DNA of 64,000 nucleotides, from contig JACRHS010000032.1 of NCBI GenBank assembly GCA_016217595.1, positions 62,001 to 126,000 on the forward strand, given 5' to 3'. The DNA comes from Opitutia bacterium. GTDB lineage: Bacteria > Verrucomicrobiota > Verrucomicrobiia > Opitutales > Opitutaceae. Both the position numbers and the translations under genes were made by a program. Positions 8,467-17,150 of this stretch are shown in pieces; position 1 is the first letter of the stretch; each line of letters opens with the position of its first letter. The notes beneath the pieces were generated by a model. It was not told where the DNA came from. It made no database searches and worked only from the letters and a program-made list of their open reading frames with translations.

Positions 8467-11400
8467 TTGACGGTAGCGGCAATCACTGCTGGATTACGGG
8501 CGTCAACTTTCGTGCGCTTTTCCTCTTCCAATTTTCCGCGGACCCTCGCGACGCAAGCTTCGGCTCACGTCCGCGAATTTTTCGGGTCGCATCGGATGGT
8601 GCTGGGGGCGGTGCTTTTTTTGTTCTGGGGGATCTCGCTTAATTTATGGGCTGCGACGCGCACGTGGGATGGCGGGGCCAATACCGGAGCGTGGGGAACG
8701 GGCACGAACTGGGATTCGAATTCAGTGCCGGGTAATAACGACTCGTTGGTCTTCAATGGCGCTTCGGCCAACGGACAGCTTTCAATCACATTGGGGGGGA
8801 ATCGAACGACCGCAGGCGTTACCTTCTCGAGCGCCGCCGGTACTAACGGATTTACTTTTGCCAGTGGAAACACCCTCACCGTCAATAGCGGCGGCATCAC
8901 CAACAACGATGCCGATCTCCAGACCTTCAATTCGACCATTTCTGTTGGTGCGTCGCAGACATGGAATGCGGCCTCTGGCGCACTGACGTTTGGCGCAGTC
9001 AACTTGAATGCCGCCCTGATATTGAGCGGGTCCAATGCCATCACTCTGGGCAGTGGCGGCACAACATTGACCGTGGGTGCCAATCGTACGCTCACGCTGA
9101 GCAACACCGGTACGGTGAGCATCGGTGCGATCAACCTCTCCACGAGTAGCAACAATCGCACGCTCACCTTGACTGGCACAGGCAACGCTACGATTACCGG
9201 CACGATCGCCAACGGAGGAACTTCCTCCGCCTCCGGCATCATCAAATCCGGTTCTGGCACCGTCACCCTTTCCGGCAGCAACAGCTACGGCGGCACGACC
9301 CAAATTCAGGGCGGTACCCTTTCGATCAACAGCATTGGCAACGTCGGCGGCGGCAATTCCGCCATCGGTGCTCCGACCACGGCGGCCAACGGAACCATCA
9401 AAATCGGCAGCACGACCACCGGAGCCACCCTCGCTTACACCGGCGCGACCGCCAGCAGCAACCGCGTGATCGATCTCGCTGGCACGACCGGCGGAGCCAC
9501 CATCGATGCCTCGGGCACGGGCACGCTGACTTTGACGAGCAATTTCACGGCCACAGGCGGAGGTTCGAAAACGCTCACCCTCACCGGTTCCAATACGGGT
9601 AACAACACCATCTCTGGCGCCATCGTCGATAACTCCGGCACCAATAAAACCTCTGTGGCCAAGACCGGCAATGGCACTTGGGTGCTCTCGGGCAACAGCT
9701 CCTACACCGGCACCACCAGCATCAGTTCCGGCATTCTGCGCGCCACCTCGAATGCCGGTGCGCTCGGTGCCGGCAATCTCACGATTACCGGCGGCACCTT
9801 GCAATTGGCCAACGATACCGGGCTCGCGTTTAACCGCCCGACCACCGTTTCAGGAACCACCACGCTCGTCTCGGATCGTCTTACGCTCGGTGGTGGCGTC
9901 ACGCATACGCTTGGCACTCTTTCGATCAATGGGCAAACGCTCAATGTGAATGCCGGCTCCCTGGTCAATAGCGGCACGGCTGGCATCACCTTCGGTGCCA
10001 CCACGCTGAGCGGCAATCCCGTGTTCGATATCGGCACCGGCGCGCTGCTCACGCTCGGCGCGTTGGCGGATGGCGGTGTCACTGCCCGGACGATCACCAA
10101 GCAGGACGCAGGTACCCTCACTCTTTCAGCGGCGGCCACGAGTTTGATCACAGGCACAGCGGTCAACATCACCGGCGGCACGCTCAATGCTAACGTTGCC
10201 GGCGCACTTGGCACACTGGCCAATGTCACGCTCACTTCGCCCGGCACCTTCGCCTTGGGCGCCAATCAGACGATCGGCGCGCTCAACGGCACGGGTGGCA
10301 CGGTCAGTCTCGGTTCACAGACGCTTACCGTGGGCAGCACCAATAATCTGTCCTCTTCGTATGCCGGCACGATTACCGGCAATGGCGGGTTGACCAAGGC
10401 CGGCACCGGCACGTTGACGCTCACTGCGGCCAGCAGCTACACCGGTGCGACCTCGATCAATGCCGGCACGCTCAATATTCAGAATTCAACCGCGCTGGGC
10501 ACTGGTTCCACCGGTATTTCCATCGCCACGGGCGCGGCTCTGGAACTGCAGGGGGGCGGCATCACGGTGGTCGGGAAGCCGCTCTCTTTCACCGGCACGG
10601 GCACATTGCGCAACGTCAGCGGCAACAACCGTTGGGAGGGAAATCTTACCCTCTCCAGCTCCGCCACGATCAATTCGGTGGCCGGCCAGTTAAAACTGGG
10701 CGAAGAGACGTACTTCTCCAACACGGTGACGCTGGGCAGCAACACTCTCACGGTCTCGGGCGCGGGCGACACATGGATCAACGCCGAAATCGGCGGCAAT
10801 GGCGGTGTGACCAAGACCGGCACGGGCACGCTCACCTACTACGCCACCCAGAATCCCTACATCGGCACCACTGCCATCCAGGCCGGCACCCTCATTGTCG
10901 ACACCCAAACCAACTCGTTCCCCAACGATCCCAATTTCACCAATAAGTACGGCATCAATGGCCCGGTGACCATCGGCACAGGCTCCGGCGCGGCCAACTC
11001 GGCAATCTTGCAATTGGGCGCGACCGTCGGCCCGAACGCCAAGGAAGTGCTGAATTTCACCACCGTCATCACGATGTACAAGGACGGTTACTTCAACCTC
11101 AACAACCAGGATCAGTCCATCGGCGGGTTGAACATGACCGGCGGTTTGATCGCCTCCGGGGCGGGCACGCTCTTCCTCAATGGCGATGTGACCACCTTTG
11201 CCATCGCCGGCTCGACCGCGGTGATCAACGGCACGCTCAGTCTCACCATCGACAACGGCCCGGTGCCCGCCACGCGGACGTTTACCGTCGGTGCCGGGGC
11301 GGGCAACACCAGCGATCTCACCATCAACGCCCAGATCAACAACGGCTCCATCATCAAGGCCGGCACGGGCACGATGACGATCACCAGCGATAATCTCAAC

Positions 11401-13161
11401 GGTTACGGTGGCACCACCACGATCAATAATGGTGTGCTCAATATTCAGCATGCCCGTGCGCTCGGCACCACCAGCGGCGGGCTTCCCGCCAACGGTACAG
11501 TCGTCAACACCAATGGTACGCTGCAATTACAGGGCGGCATCGCCGTCGGCACCGAGGCTTTGACCCTCAATGGCACCGGCTACAACTCGCTCGGCGCGCT
11601 CAACAGCAAGAGCGGCAATAATTCCTGGGCCGGCCCGATCACCCTTGGCACCGCTTCGACGATCAAATCCGATACCGTGAGCAATACCCTGACGATCAGT
11701 GGCTCTGTCACTGGTTCTGGAGCAAACAATCTGACGGTCGATGGCGTGGGCAACACCACCATCAGCGGCTCGGTGGGCACCAACAACGGTGGCATCATCA
11801 AAGATGGCAACGGCACGCTGACACTGAGCGGCGACAATCTTTATCTGGGCACGACGACCATCAATACCGGTGTCGTCAATGTGCAGCACTCCAATGGCCT
11901 CGGCTCCACGGTTGCCGGCACCACCGTCGCCTTGAATTCCGAATTGCAACTCCAGGGCGGCATCACGGTTGGCGCCGAGACGCTGGGACTTAACGGCACC
12001 GGCGTGAGCGGTGGCGGCGCCTTGCGCAACATCAGCGGCAGTAATTCCTGGGCCGGCGCGGTTACGCTCAATGGCACCTCGCGGATCAATTCCGATTTGG
12101 GCACGCTCACCGTGAGCGGCAACATCGGCGGCACCAACCAAAACCTGATCGTGGGCGGCGTGGGCAACACCACGCTCAGCGGCGCCATTGCCACCGGCAC
12201 CGGCACGCTCACCAAGGACGGCGCCGGCACACTGACCCTCAGTGGCTCCTCCGCCAATAACTTCTCCGGCGGTCTTTCGGTCAACGACGGCACGGTGATC
12301 CTGAACAAAACTTTCAGTGGCGTGAGCGCCACCGGTTCGGGCAATATCACGGTGGGCGACAGTTCCGGCTCGGCCAATTCCGCCGTGCTGCAGTTCGGCC
12401 AGACCAACCAGGTTGCGAGCACTGCGTCCCTCACGATCAATTCCGACGGCAAGTTCGATCTCAACGGCCAGACGCAGACCGTGGCCACCTTGGCGGGCTC
12501 CGGTCATCTCGCCGTCGGCAGTGGCACTCTGACGGTGGGCAACGCCTCCAATAGCTCGTTCTCGGGTGCGCTCTCCATCGCTTCCGGCGGTCTCCTGCAA
12601 AAAGTTGGCAGCGGCACGCTCACCATCTCCAGCGTGCCTGCGGCGCAGAGCATGGCCAGCGGCACCATTCAGCTCGACGCCGGCACCCTCGAATTTGCCT
12701 CCAGCGCTTTGAGCGGCGGTGGCGCCACCATCGGCACCCTCATCTTGAATGGCGGTACGCTCAGGCTCAATGGCGGCACGCTCAACGTCACCAATCTCCA
12801 AATCAACGGCGCCACCACCATCGACTTTGGCAATGGCGTCGCGGCCACCCTCGATGTGACGGGTACCCTGACGATCGGCAACGTGGGCTCCGGCGGCGTT
12901 TCCATCACCAACTGGGTTTCTGCCGTGGATCATTTCTTTGCCCAGAATTGGACCAACGCCACGTTCAATACCAAGGGCACTTACGAAGAGCAGAAAATCC
13001 AGTTTAACGGTTATCTGCCCACCGATACCGGCTGGATTCCTTACGGCCCGAAGAAAGAAATCACGCCTGTGCCGGAGCCTGGCACCTATGGCGCGATTCT
13101 CATGGGGCTGTCTCTCGCCGGCCTCGGCTTCCGCCGTTGGCGCAGCAGCCGGCGGAAGTAA
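8467..13161 (+). CDS. Giant autotransporter-repeat surface protein with PEP-CTERM signal
   Basis: About 1,564 residues. After a hydrophobic export segment (MVLGAVLFLFWGISLNLWA, residues 44-62) the protein is almost entirely beta-strand repeats rich in Gly, Thr, Asn and Ser, with repeated GTGTLTLSG and NTYxGTTxI-type units: the autotransporter-associated beta-strand (PATR) repeat, expected to form a long beta-helix. The C-terminus is VPEPGTYGAILMGLSLAG followed by FRRWR: a PEP-CTERM sorting signal processed by an exosortase, not an autotransporter barrel. The TTG start at 8467 gives a long basic n-region; GTG 8512 or ATG 8596 are alternatives, the last leaving no positive charge before the hydrophobic core. 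Probably exported to the cell surface or extracellular matrix; ligand unknown. Confidence 0.85.
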   Translation: MTVAAITAGLRASTFVRFSSSNFPRTLATQASAHVREFFGSHRMVLGAVLFLFWGISLNLWAATRTWDGGANTGAWGTGTNWDSNSVPGNNDSLVFNGASANGQLSITLGGNRTTAGVTFSSAAGTNGFTFASGNTLTVNSGGITNNDADLQTFNSTISVGASQTWNAASGALTFGAVNLNAALILSGSNAITLGSGGTTLTVGANRTLTLSNTGTVSIGAINLSTSSNNRTLTLTGTGNATITGTIANGGTSSASGIIKSGSGTVTLSGSNSYGGTTQIQGGTLSINSIGNVGGGNSAIGAPTTAANGTIKIGSTTTGATLAYTGATASSNRVIDLAGTTGGATIDASGTGTLTLTSNFTATGGGSKTLTLTGSNTGNNTISGAIVDNSGTNKTSVAKTGNGTWVLSGNSSYTGTTSISSGILRATSNAGALGAGNLTITGGTLQLANDTGLAFNRPTTVSGTTTLVSDRLTLGGGVTHTLGTLSINGQTLNVNAGSLVNSGTAGITFGATTLSGNPVFDIGTGALLTLGALADGGVTARTITKQDAGTLTLSAAATSLITGTAVNITGGTLNANVAGALGTLANVTLTSPGTFALGANQTIGALNGTGGTVSLGSQTLTVGSTNNLSSSYAGTITGNGGLTKAGTGTLTLTAASSYTGATSINAGTLNIQNSTALGTGSTGISIATGAALELQGGGITVVGKPLSFTGTGTLRNVSGNNRWEGNLTLSSSATINSVAGQLKLGEETYFSNTVTLGSNTLTVSGAGDTWINAEIGGNGGVTKTGTGTLTYYATQNPYIGTTAIQAGTLIVDTQTNSFPNDPNFTNKYGINGPVTIGTGSGAANSAILQLGATVGPNAKEVLNFTTVITMYKDGYFNLNNQDQSIGGLNMTGGLIASGAGTLFLNGDVTTFAIAGSTAVINGTLSLTIDNGPVPATRTFTVGAGAGNTSDLTINAQINNGSIIKAGTGTMTITSDNLNGYGGTTTINNGVLNIQHARALGTTSGGLPANGTVVNTNGTLQLQGGIAVGTEALTLNGTGYNSLGALNSKSGNNSWAGPITLGTASTIKSDTVSNTLTISGSVTGSGANNLTVDGVGNTTISGSVGTNNGGIIKDGNGTLTLSGDNLYLGTTTINTGVVNVQHSNGLGSTVAGTTVALNSELQLQGGITVGAETLGLNGTGVSGGGALRNISGSNSWAGAVTLNGTSRINSDLGTLTVSGNIGGTNQNLIVGGVGNTTLSGAIATGTGTLTKDGAGTLTLSGSSANNFSGGLSVNDGTVILNKTFSGVSATGSGNITVGDSSGSANSAVLQFGQTNQVASTASLTINSDGKFDLNGQTQTVATLAGSGHLAVGSGTLTVGNASNSSFSGALSIASGGLLQKVGSGTLTISSVPAAQSMASGTIQLDAGTLEFASSALSGGGATIGTLILNGGTLRLNGGTLNVTNLQINGATTIDFGNGVAATLDVTGTLTIGNVGSGGVSITNWVSAVDHFFAQNWTNATFNTKGTYEEQKIQFNGYLPTDTGWIPYGPKKEITPVPEPGTYGAILMGLSLAGLGFRRWRSSRRK
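10456..12093 (+). repeat. Three imperfect ~80-residue modules within the giant surface gene
   Basis: Segments at about 10456-10680, 11422-11670 and 11859-12093 encode the same module: IN-x-G-x-(L/V)-N-(I/V)-Q-(N/H), then a LQLQGGI-type block, a L-x-(F/L)-x-GTG block, a SG-x-N-x-W-x-G block and a closing I-(N/K)-S. The second and third also share the preceding GGTTTI/GTTTI segment. The pattern indicates tandem duplication and divergence inside one coding region, not a CRISPR or mobile repeat. Confidence 0.75.
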
Positions 13162-13185
13162 TCCGCCGCGCGGCGTCCGGCCGGT

Positions 13186-13992
13186 TTAGTGGTTTTTCCA
13201 AGCGGTCGGTTTCTGTCCGGTCTGTCGGCGAAACCAGCGCGCAAAATAACTTTGGTCCGGCAATCCCACCGCCGTCGCCACGGCGGCGACGCTCACTCCG
13301 CGGGCCAGCTCGCGTTTGGCGTAGTGCAACCGCTGCCCGGCGCGGTACTGGCCGAGCGTCAACCCGGTGGCCTTTTTGATCACGCGGTTCAGGTGATCGC
13401 GTTGATAGCCGCTTTTCTCGATAAACTCGGCCAGCGGACTCGCCACATCGAGCGACTCCAGGCGTTGCCGCAGCGTCTCGTCGCGCGGCGCGCTGCCCGG
13501 CGACATGCGGTCGATCCAGCCGGCGGCCCGCAGCAGGGTGAGCAGCAGTTGCAACACGAGCAGCGAGCTTTCCCAATGCAGCACATCGTCCGGCTTTTCC
13601 TGCTGGCGGAGGAGGGCGGCGAGTTTTTGCCGGATGGCGCTGAGCTCGGAGCGGCTCATGCAGCACACTTCCGCCGTGGACGCCCGGGGCAATTGCGCGC
13701 GGAAATCGATCAACAGGCACAGCGGCGCCCGCCGCCCGGCGCGCGAAAACGAGTGCGGCATTTCCGGCGGCACCAACACGAGCGTGCCCGGCTCCACCCG
13801 GACCTCGCGGCCGGCCAGCCGCTGCACGCCGTTGCCACTCAAGTATAACAGCGCCTGGCTCCACGCGTGGCGGTGCGGATTGACCGACGCCAGCTCGGGC
13901 AGATGCCGGTGGATGGCGAACGTCAGCACGTGCAACCCCGGGATGCGGATCTTGACGCGGTCGAGCAGCAGCGGGCGAAAACGGCGGTTCAT
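13186..13992 (-). CDS. AraC-family transcriptional regulator with cupin sensor domain
   Basis: 268 residues. The N-terminal half is a cupin-type sugar-sensing domain, with NPHRHAWSQALLYLSG and EPGTLVLVPPEMPHSF typical of AraC sensors. The C-terminal ~100 residues hold the double helix-turn-helix: SPLAEFIEKSGYQRDHLNRVIKKATG and then ELARGVSVAAVATAVGLPDQSYFARWFRRQTGQKP, the AraC signature. The start ATG has a GGAG at a suitable distance, one of few Shine-Dalgarno sequences here. It diverges from the sugar gene cluster starting at 14076, which is its likely target. Confidence 0.92.
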   Translation of the reverse strand: MNRRFRPLLLDRVKIRIPGLHVLTFAIHRHLPELASVNPHRHAWSQALLYLSGNGVQRLAGREVRVEPGTLVLVPPEMPHSFSRAGRRAPLCLLIDFRAQLPRASTAEVCCMSRSELSAIRQKLAALLRQQEKPDDVLHWESSLLVLQLLLTLLRAAGWIDRMSPGSAPRDETLRQRLESLDVASPLAEFIEKSGYQRDHLNRVIKKATGLTLGQYRAGQRLHYAKRELARGVSVAAVATAVGLPDQSYFARWFRRQTGQKPTAWKNH

Positions 13993-14010
13993 GGGACTCC
14001 AACCAAGTCG

Positions 14011-14024
14011 ATTTAGTCCTAAAT
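14011..14024. promoter_or_regulatory. 14-bp palindrome between araC-type gene and SDR gene
   Basis: ATTTAG-TC-CTAAAT is a palindrome with perfect 6-base arms, in the 83-base divergent region 19 bases upstream of the AraC gene start. A TATAGT at 14063-14068 lies seven bases before the SDR start codon and could be a -10 element for a near-leaderless transcript. Possible operator; binding protein not shown. Confidence 0.35.
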
Positions 14025-14075
14025 GACAGCGACAAAATCCTCACGGTTTTCCGCCGCCGGGTGTATAGTCGCCCC

Positions 14076-14879
14076 ATGCCCAACGCGTCGCTTCCCCCTC
14101 CTGTCGTACTCGTCACCGGCGCCAGCCGCGGTCTGGGCCGTGGCATCGCTCTGCAACTCGCCAGCGCCGGTTGCTCCGTGGCCATCAACTATGCCGGCAA
14201 TCTCGCGGCCGCGCAGGAGACCGCCGGTCTGTGCGCCGCCCGGGCCGCGTCCGCCGCGCAGCGGTTCGTGCCGGTGCAGGCCGATGTCGGCGTCCGCGCC
14301 GACCGTGAGCGCCTGGTGGCCGAGACCCTCGCGCAGCTCGGCCGGATCGACGCCTTGGTGAACAACGCCGGCATCGCCCCGCGCGTGCGGGCCGACATCG
14401 CCGAGGCCACCGAGGAATCGTTCGAGGAAGTGCTCCGCACCAATTTGCAGGGACCGTATTTTCTTACCCAGAAGGTCGTGCAGTACTGGCTCGCGCAGAA
14501 GCCCGCGTGCGCGCTGCCGACCGGTTTTAAGATCATTTTCGTCTCCTCGATCTCGGCCGACACCGCTTCGGTGGCGCGTGGCGAGTACTGCATTTCCAAG
14601 GCTGGCGTCGCCATGGCTGCGCAGCTCTGGGCCACGCGTCTGGCCGCCGAGGGCATCCAGGTGGTCGAGCTTCGCCCGGGCATCATGGCCACCGACATGA
14701 CCACCGGCGTGAAGGAGAAATACGACCGTCTGCTCGCCGAGGGCTTGGTGCCGCAACGTCGTTGGGGCACGCCCGAGGATGTGGGCCTCGCCGTTCAAGC
14801 TGTGATCGGCGGCAGTTTCCCTTTCTCGACCGGCGCCGTGATTCCCATCGATGGCGGTTTCGGCATTCGTCGGCTCTAA
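14076..14879 (+). CDS. Short-chain dehydrogenase/reductase (FabG-like)
   Basis: 267-residue classical SDR. It has the NAD(P)-binding VTGASRGLGRG motif, NNAG in the fourth strand region, the catalytic Ser in FVSSISAD, the YxxxK pair (Y-C-I-S-K) and a C-terminal DGG. Such enzymes oxidise or reduce secondary hydroxyls; a sugar or uronate derivative is the likely substrate given the following genes. The ATG at 14076 is preceded by CGCCCC; a GTG at 14061 is in frame. First gene of a four-gene cluster with gaps of 18, 11 and 34 bases. It often resembles 3-oxoacyl-ACP reductases in annotation, but context argues against a lipid role. Confidence 0.88.
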   Translation: MPNASLPPPVVLVTGASRGLGRGIALQLASAGCSVAINYAGNLAAAQETAGLCAARAASAAQRFVPVQADVGVRADRERLVAETLAQLGRIDALVNNAGIAPRVRADIAEATEESFEEVLRTNLQGPYFLTQKVVQYWLAQKPACALPTGFKIIFVSSISADTASVARGEYCISKAGVAMAAQLWATRLAAEGIQVVELRPGIMATDMTTGVKEKYDRLLAEGLVPQRRWGTPEDVGLAVQAVIGGSFPFSTGAVIPIDGGFGIRRL

Positions 14880-14897
14880 TCTTTTTCCCGCACCTTT

Positions 14898-16274
14898 ATG
14901 ATTCGCATCGACTCCACTCTCACACCTGCGGCGTTGCGCAGCGCGCTCGACCGCTTCTTCGCGTTGTCCGCCCAAAAAATCCAGTTGCTGGAGAAAAACT
15001 GGAGCCCCGAAAAAGGCACGCCCGTCTTCACCATCGAAGGCCGCTACACGTCGCGCGGCTGGACGGAGTGGACGCAGGGCTTCCAATACGGTTCGGCCAT
15101 TCTGCAATTCGCCGCGACGGGTGATCGCGACGCGCTGGCCATCGGCCGCGAGGGCACGCTCAAGTACATGGCCAGCCACGTGAGCCACATCGGCGTCCAC
15201 GATCACGGTTTCAACAACGTCTCCACCTACGGCAATTTGCTGCACCTCGCGCGCGCCGGCGAAATCGCCATCGACGAAGGCTCGCATCATTTCTACGAGC
15301 TGGCGCTGAAGATCACCGGTGCGGTGCAGGCGGCGCGCTGGACCGATCTGCCCGAGGGTCTCGGCTACATCTACTCGTTCAACGGCCCGCACTCGCTCTT
15401 CTCCGACACCGTGCGTTCGCTGCGGGCGCTGGCGCTTTCGCACCGCCTCGGGCACGTGCTCATGGGCGAGCGCGACCGGAAAATTTCCCTCCTCACACGC
15501 CTGCTCCAGCACGCCGAGACGACCGCGCGCTACAACGTCTACTTCGGGACTGCGCGCGACATCTACGACCTGCGCGGACGCGTTGTGCACGAGTCGATTT
15601 TCAACACCAACGACGGCTCCTACCGTTGCCCGAGCACGCAGCAGGGCTACTCGCCGTTCAGCACCTGGACGCGCGGGCTCGCCTGGATTCTTTGCGGCTA
15701 CGCCGAGCAGCTGGAGTTTCTCGCCACGCTGCCCGACGCCGAGTTTCCGGCGGCGATGCCGAAGGCGAAGGTGCTCGACCGTTGTCTCGAAACCGCGCTG
15801 GCCACGGCCGATTTCTATCTCGAATACACGCCCACAGATGGCGTGCCGTACTGGGACACCGGCGCGCCGGGCCTCGTCCATCTCGGCGATTATCTCAACC
15901 GCCCCGCCGACCCCTTCAACGATCACGAGCCGGTCGATAGCTCGGCCGCCGCCATCGCGGCGCAGGGATTGTTGCGCCTCGGGCGTTATCTCCAATCCCG
16001 TCAGCAAACCGCCGTGGGCGCGCGCTATTTCGCTGCCGGTCTCACGGTCGCGCGGACGATTTTCAGCGAACCTTATCTCGCCACCGCGCCGGAGCATCAG
16101 GGCCTGCTGTTGCACTCCGTTTACCACCGGCCCAACGGCTGGGATCACGTGCCCGCGGGGCGCAAAGTTCCCTGCGGCGAATCCTGTCTCTGGGGCGATT
16201 ACCACGCGCGCGAACTGGCGCTGCTTCTCCAACGCTGCGCCGCGGGCAAATATTACACGTTCTTCGGTTTCTAA
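14898..16274 (+). CDS. GH88-like unsaturated glucuronyl hydrolase
   Basis: 458 residues, cytoplasmic (no signal peptide). GH88 enzymes hydrate the double bond of unsaturated uronic acids at the non-reducing end of oligosaccharides released by polysaccharide lyases. Matching features are HDHGF near residue 100 (site of the first catalytic Asp), SDTVRSLRALALSH near 172 (site of the second), GVPYWDTGAPG, HEPVDSSAAAIAAQGLLRL, and the C-terminal GDYHARELALLL. Length is somewhat above the usual ~380-400. It would give a free unsaturated uronate, which feeds the KduI/KduD route encoded at 38.6-40.2 kb. Family likely; the preferred glycan is unknown. Confidence 0.85.
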   Translation: MIRIDSTLTPAALRSALDRFFALSAQKIQLLEKNWSPEKGTPVFTIEGRYTSRGWTEWTQGFQYGSAILQFAATGDRDALAIGREGTLKYMASHVSHIGVHDHGFNNVSTYGNLLHLARAGEIAIDEGSHHFYELALKITGAVQAARWTDLPEGLGYIYSFNGPHSLFSDTVRSLRALALSHRLGHVLMGERDRKISLLTRLLQHAETTARYNVYFGTARDIYDLRGRVVHESIFNTNDGSYRCPSTQQGYSPFSTWTRGLAWILCGYAEQLEFLATLPDAEFPAAMPKAKVLDRCLETALATADFYLEYTPTDGVPYWDTGAPGLVHLGDYLNRPADPFNDHEPVDSSAAAIAAQGLLRLGRYLQSRQQTAVGARYFAAGLTVARTIFSEPYLATAPEHQGLLLHSVYHRPNGWDHVPAGRKVPCGESCLWGDYHARELALLLQRCAAGKYYTFFGF

Positions 16275-16285
16275 CCACTCCGCCC

Positions 16286-17116
16286 ATGACCGCCCCGCTG
16301 ACCGACTTTTCCCGCCTCTGCATTCACACGATCACCACCAAACCGTGGGCGCTCGAAACCGCCACCGCGCGCTTTGCCGCGGCGGGCGTCAAGGGCATCA
16401 CCGTCTGGCGGCAGGCGTTGGAGGGACGCGATCCCGCCGCCGCCGGTCGCGCGATCCGCGCGCAAGGGCTGGAGATCGTCTCGCTCTGTCGCGGCGGTTT
16501 TTTTCCGGCGACCACCGCAGCCGGGCGCATCGCGGCGATTGACGACAACCGTCGGTGCATCGACGAGGCCGCCGCGCTCGGCGCGCCCTTGATCGTGCTC
16601 GTGTGTGGTGCCGTTCCCGGCCAGTCGCTGGCAGAGTCGCGCAAGCAAATCACCGAGGGCATCGCCGCCGTGCTGCCGCACGCCGCCGCCGCGCGCGTGA
16701 AGCTCGCCATCGAGCCGCTTCATCCCATGTACGCGGCCGATCGCTCGGCGGTGAACACCATGGCACAGGCGCGCGCGATTTGCCGCGAGCTGGGTTCGCC
16801 CGGCGTCGGCATCGCCGCCGACGTCTACCACATCTGGTGGGACGACAATCTCGAAGCCGAGATCGCCGCCAGCGGGCGCGAGGGCTCGTTGTTCGCGTTT
16901 CACGTCTGCGACTGGCGCACGCCCACCACCGATCTGCTCAACGACCGCGGGCTCATGGGCGAGGGCTGCATTCCGCTGCGCCAGATTCGCGGCTGGGTGG
17001 AGGCCGCCGGTTTCCGCGGCTTCAACGAAGTCGAAATCTTCTCCAATCGTCTTTGGGCAAGCGATCAGGACCAGTTCCTTCGCGATATCCAGGCCGCCTA
17101 CCTCGCGCACTGCTGA
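16286..17116 (+). CDS. Sugar phosphate isomerase/epimerase (xylose-isomerase-like TIM barrel)
   Basis: 276 residues, the normal length of the AP-endonuclease-2/xylose-isomerase-like TIM-barrel family. Metal-binding residues are visible in [10 protein letters not shown] (Glu), [11 protein letters not shown] (Asp and His), FAFHVCDW (His, Asp) and FNEVEIFS (Glu). These proteins isomerise or epimerise sugars or keto-sugars, or dehydrate inosose-type compounds, so the reaction cannot be named from family alone. Its placement between a glycosidase and an oxidoreductase suggests work on an oxidised sugar intermediate. The start ATG is preceded by CCGCCC. Confidence 0.86.
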   Translation: MTAPLTDFSRLCIHTITTKPWALETATARFAAAGVKGITVWRQALEGRDPAAAGRAIRAQGLEIVSLCRGGFFPATTAAGRIAAIDDNRRCIDEAAALGAPLIVLVCGAVPGQSLAESRKQITEGIAAVLPHAAAARVKLAIEPLHPMYAADRSAVNTMAQARAICRELGSPGVGIAADVYHIWWDDNLEAEIAASGREGSLFAFHVCDWRTPTTDLLNDRGLMGEGCIPLRQIRGWVEAAGFRGFNEVEIFSNRLWASDQDQFLRDIQAAYLAHC

Positions 17117-17150
17117 GGAGCCCGGCGCACCGTCATCATTCCCCTTTACC

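Noticed and set aside
10456..12093. Regularly repeated sequence that could be taken for a CRISPR array
   Set aside because: The repeats are long, imperfect, in frame and encode beta-strand modules; no constant short repeat with unique spacers.
11527..12933. 468-codon minus-strand frame within the giant gene
   Set aside because: The repetitive plus-strand gene creates long antisense frames; no family features are visible.
14019..16232. 737-codon minus-strand frame
   Set aside because: Antisense to the SDR and GH88-like genes, both with clear family motifs.
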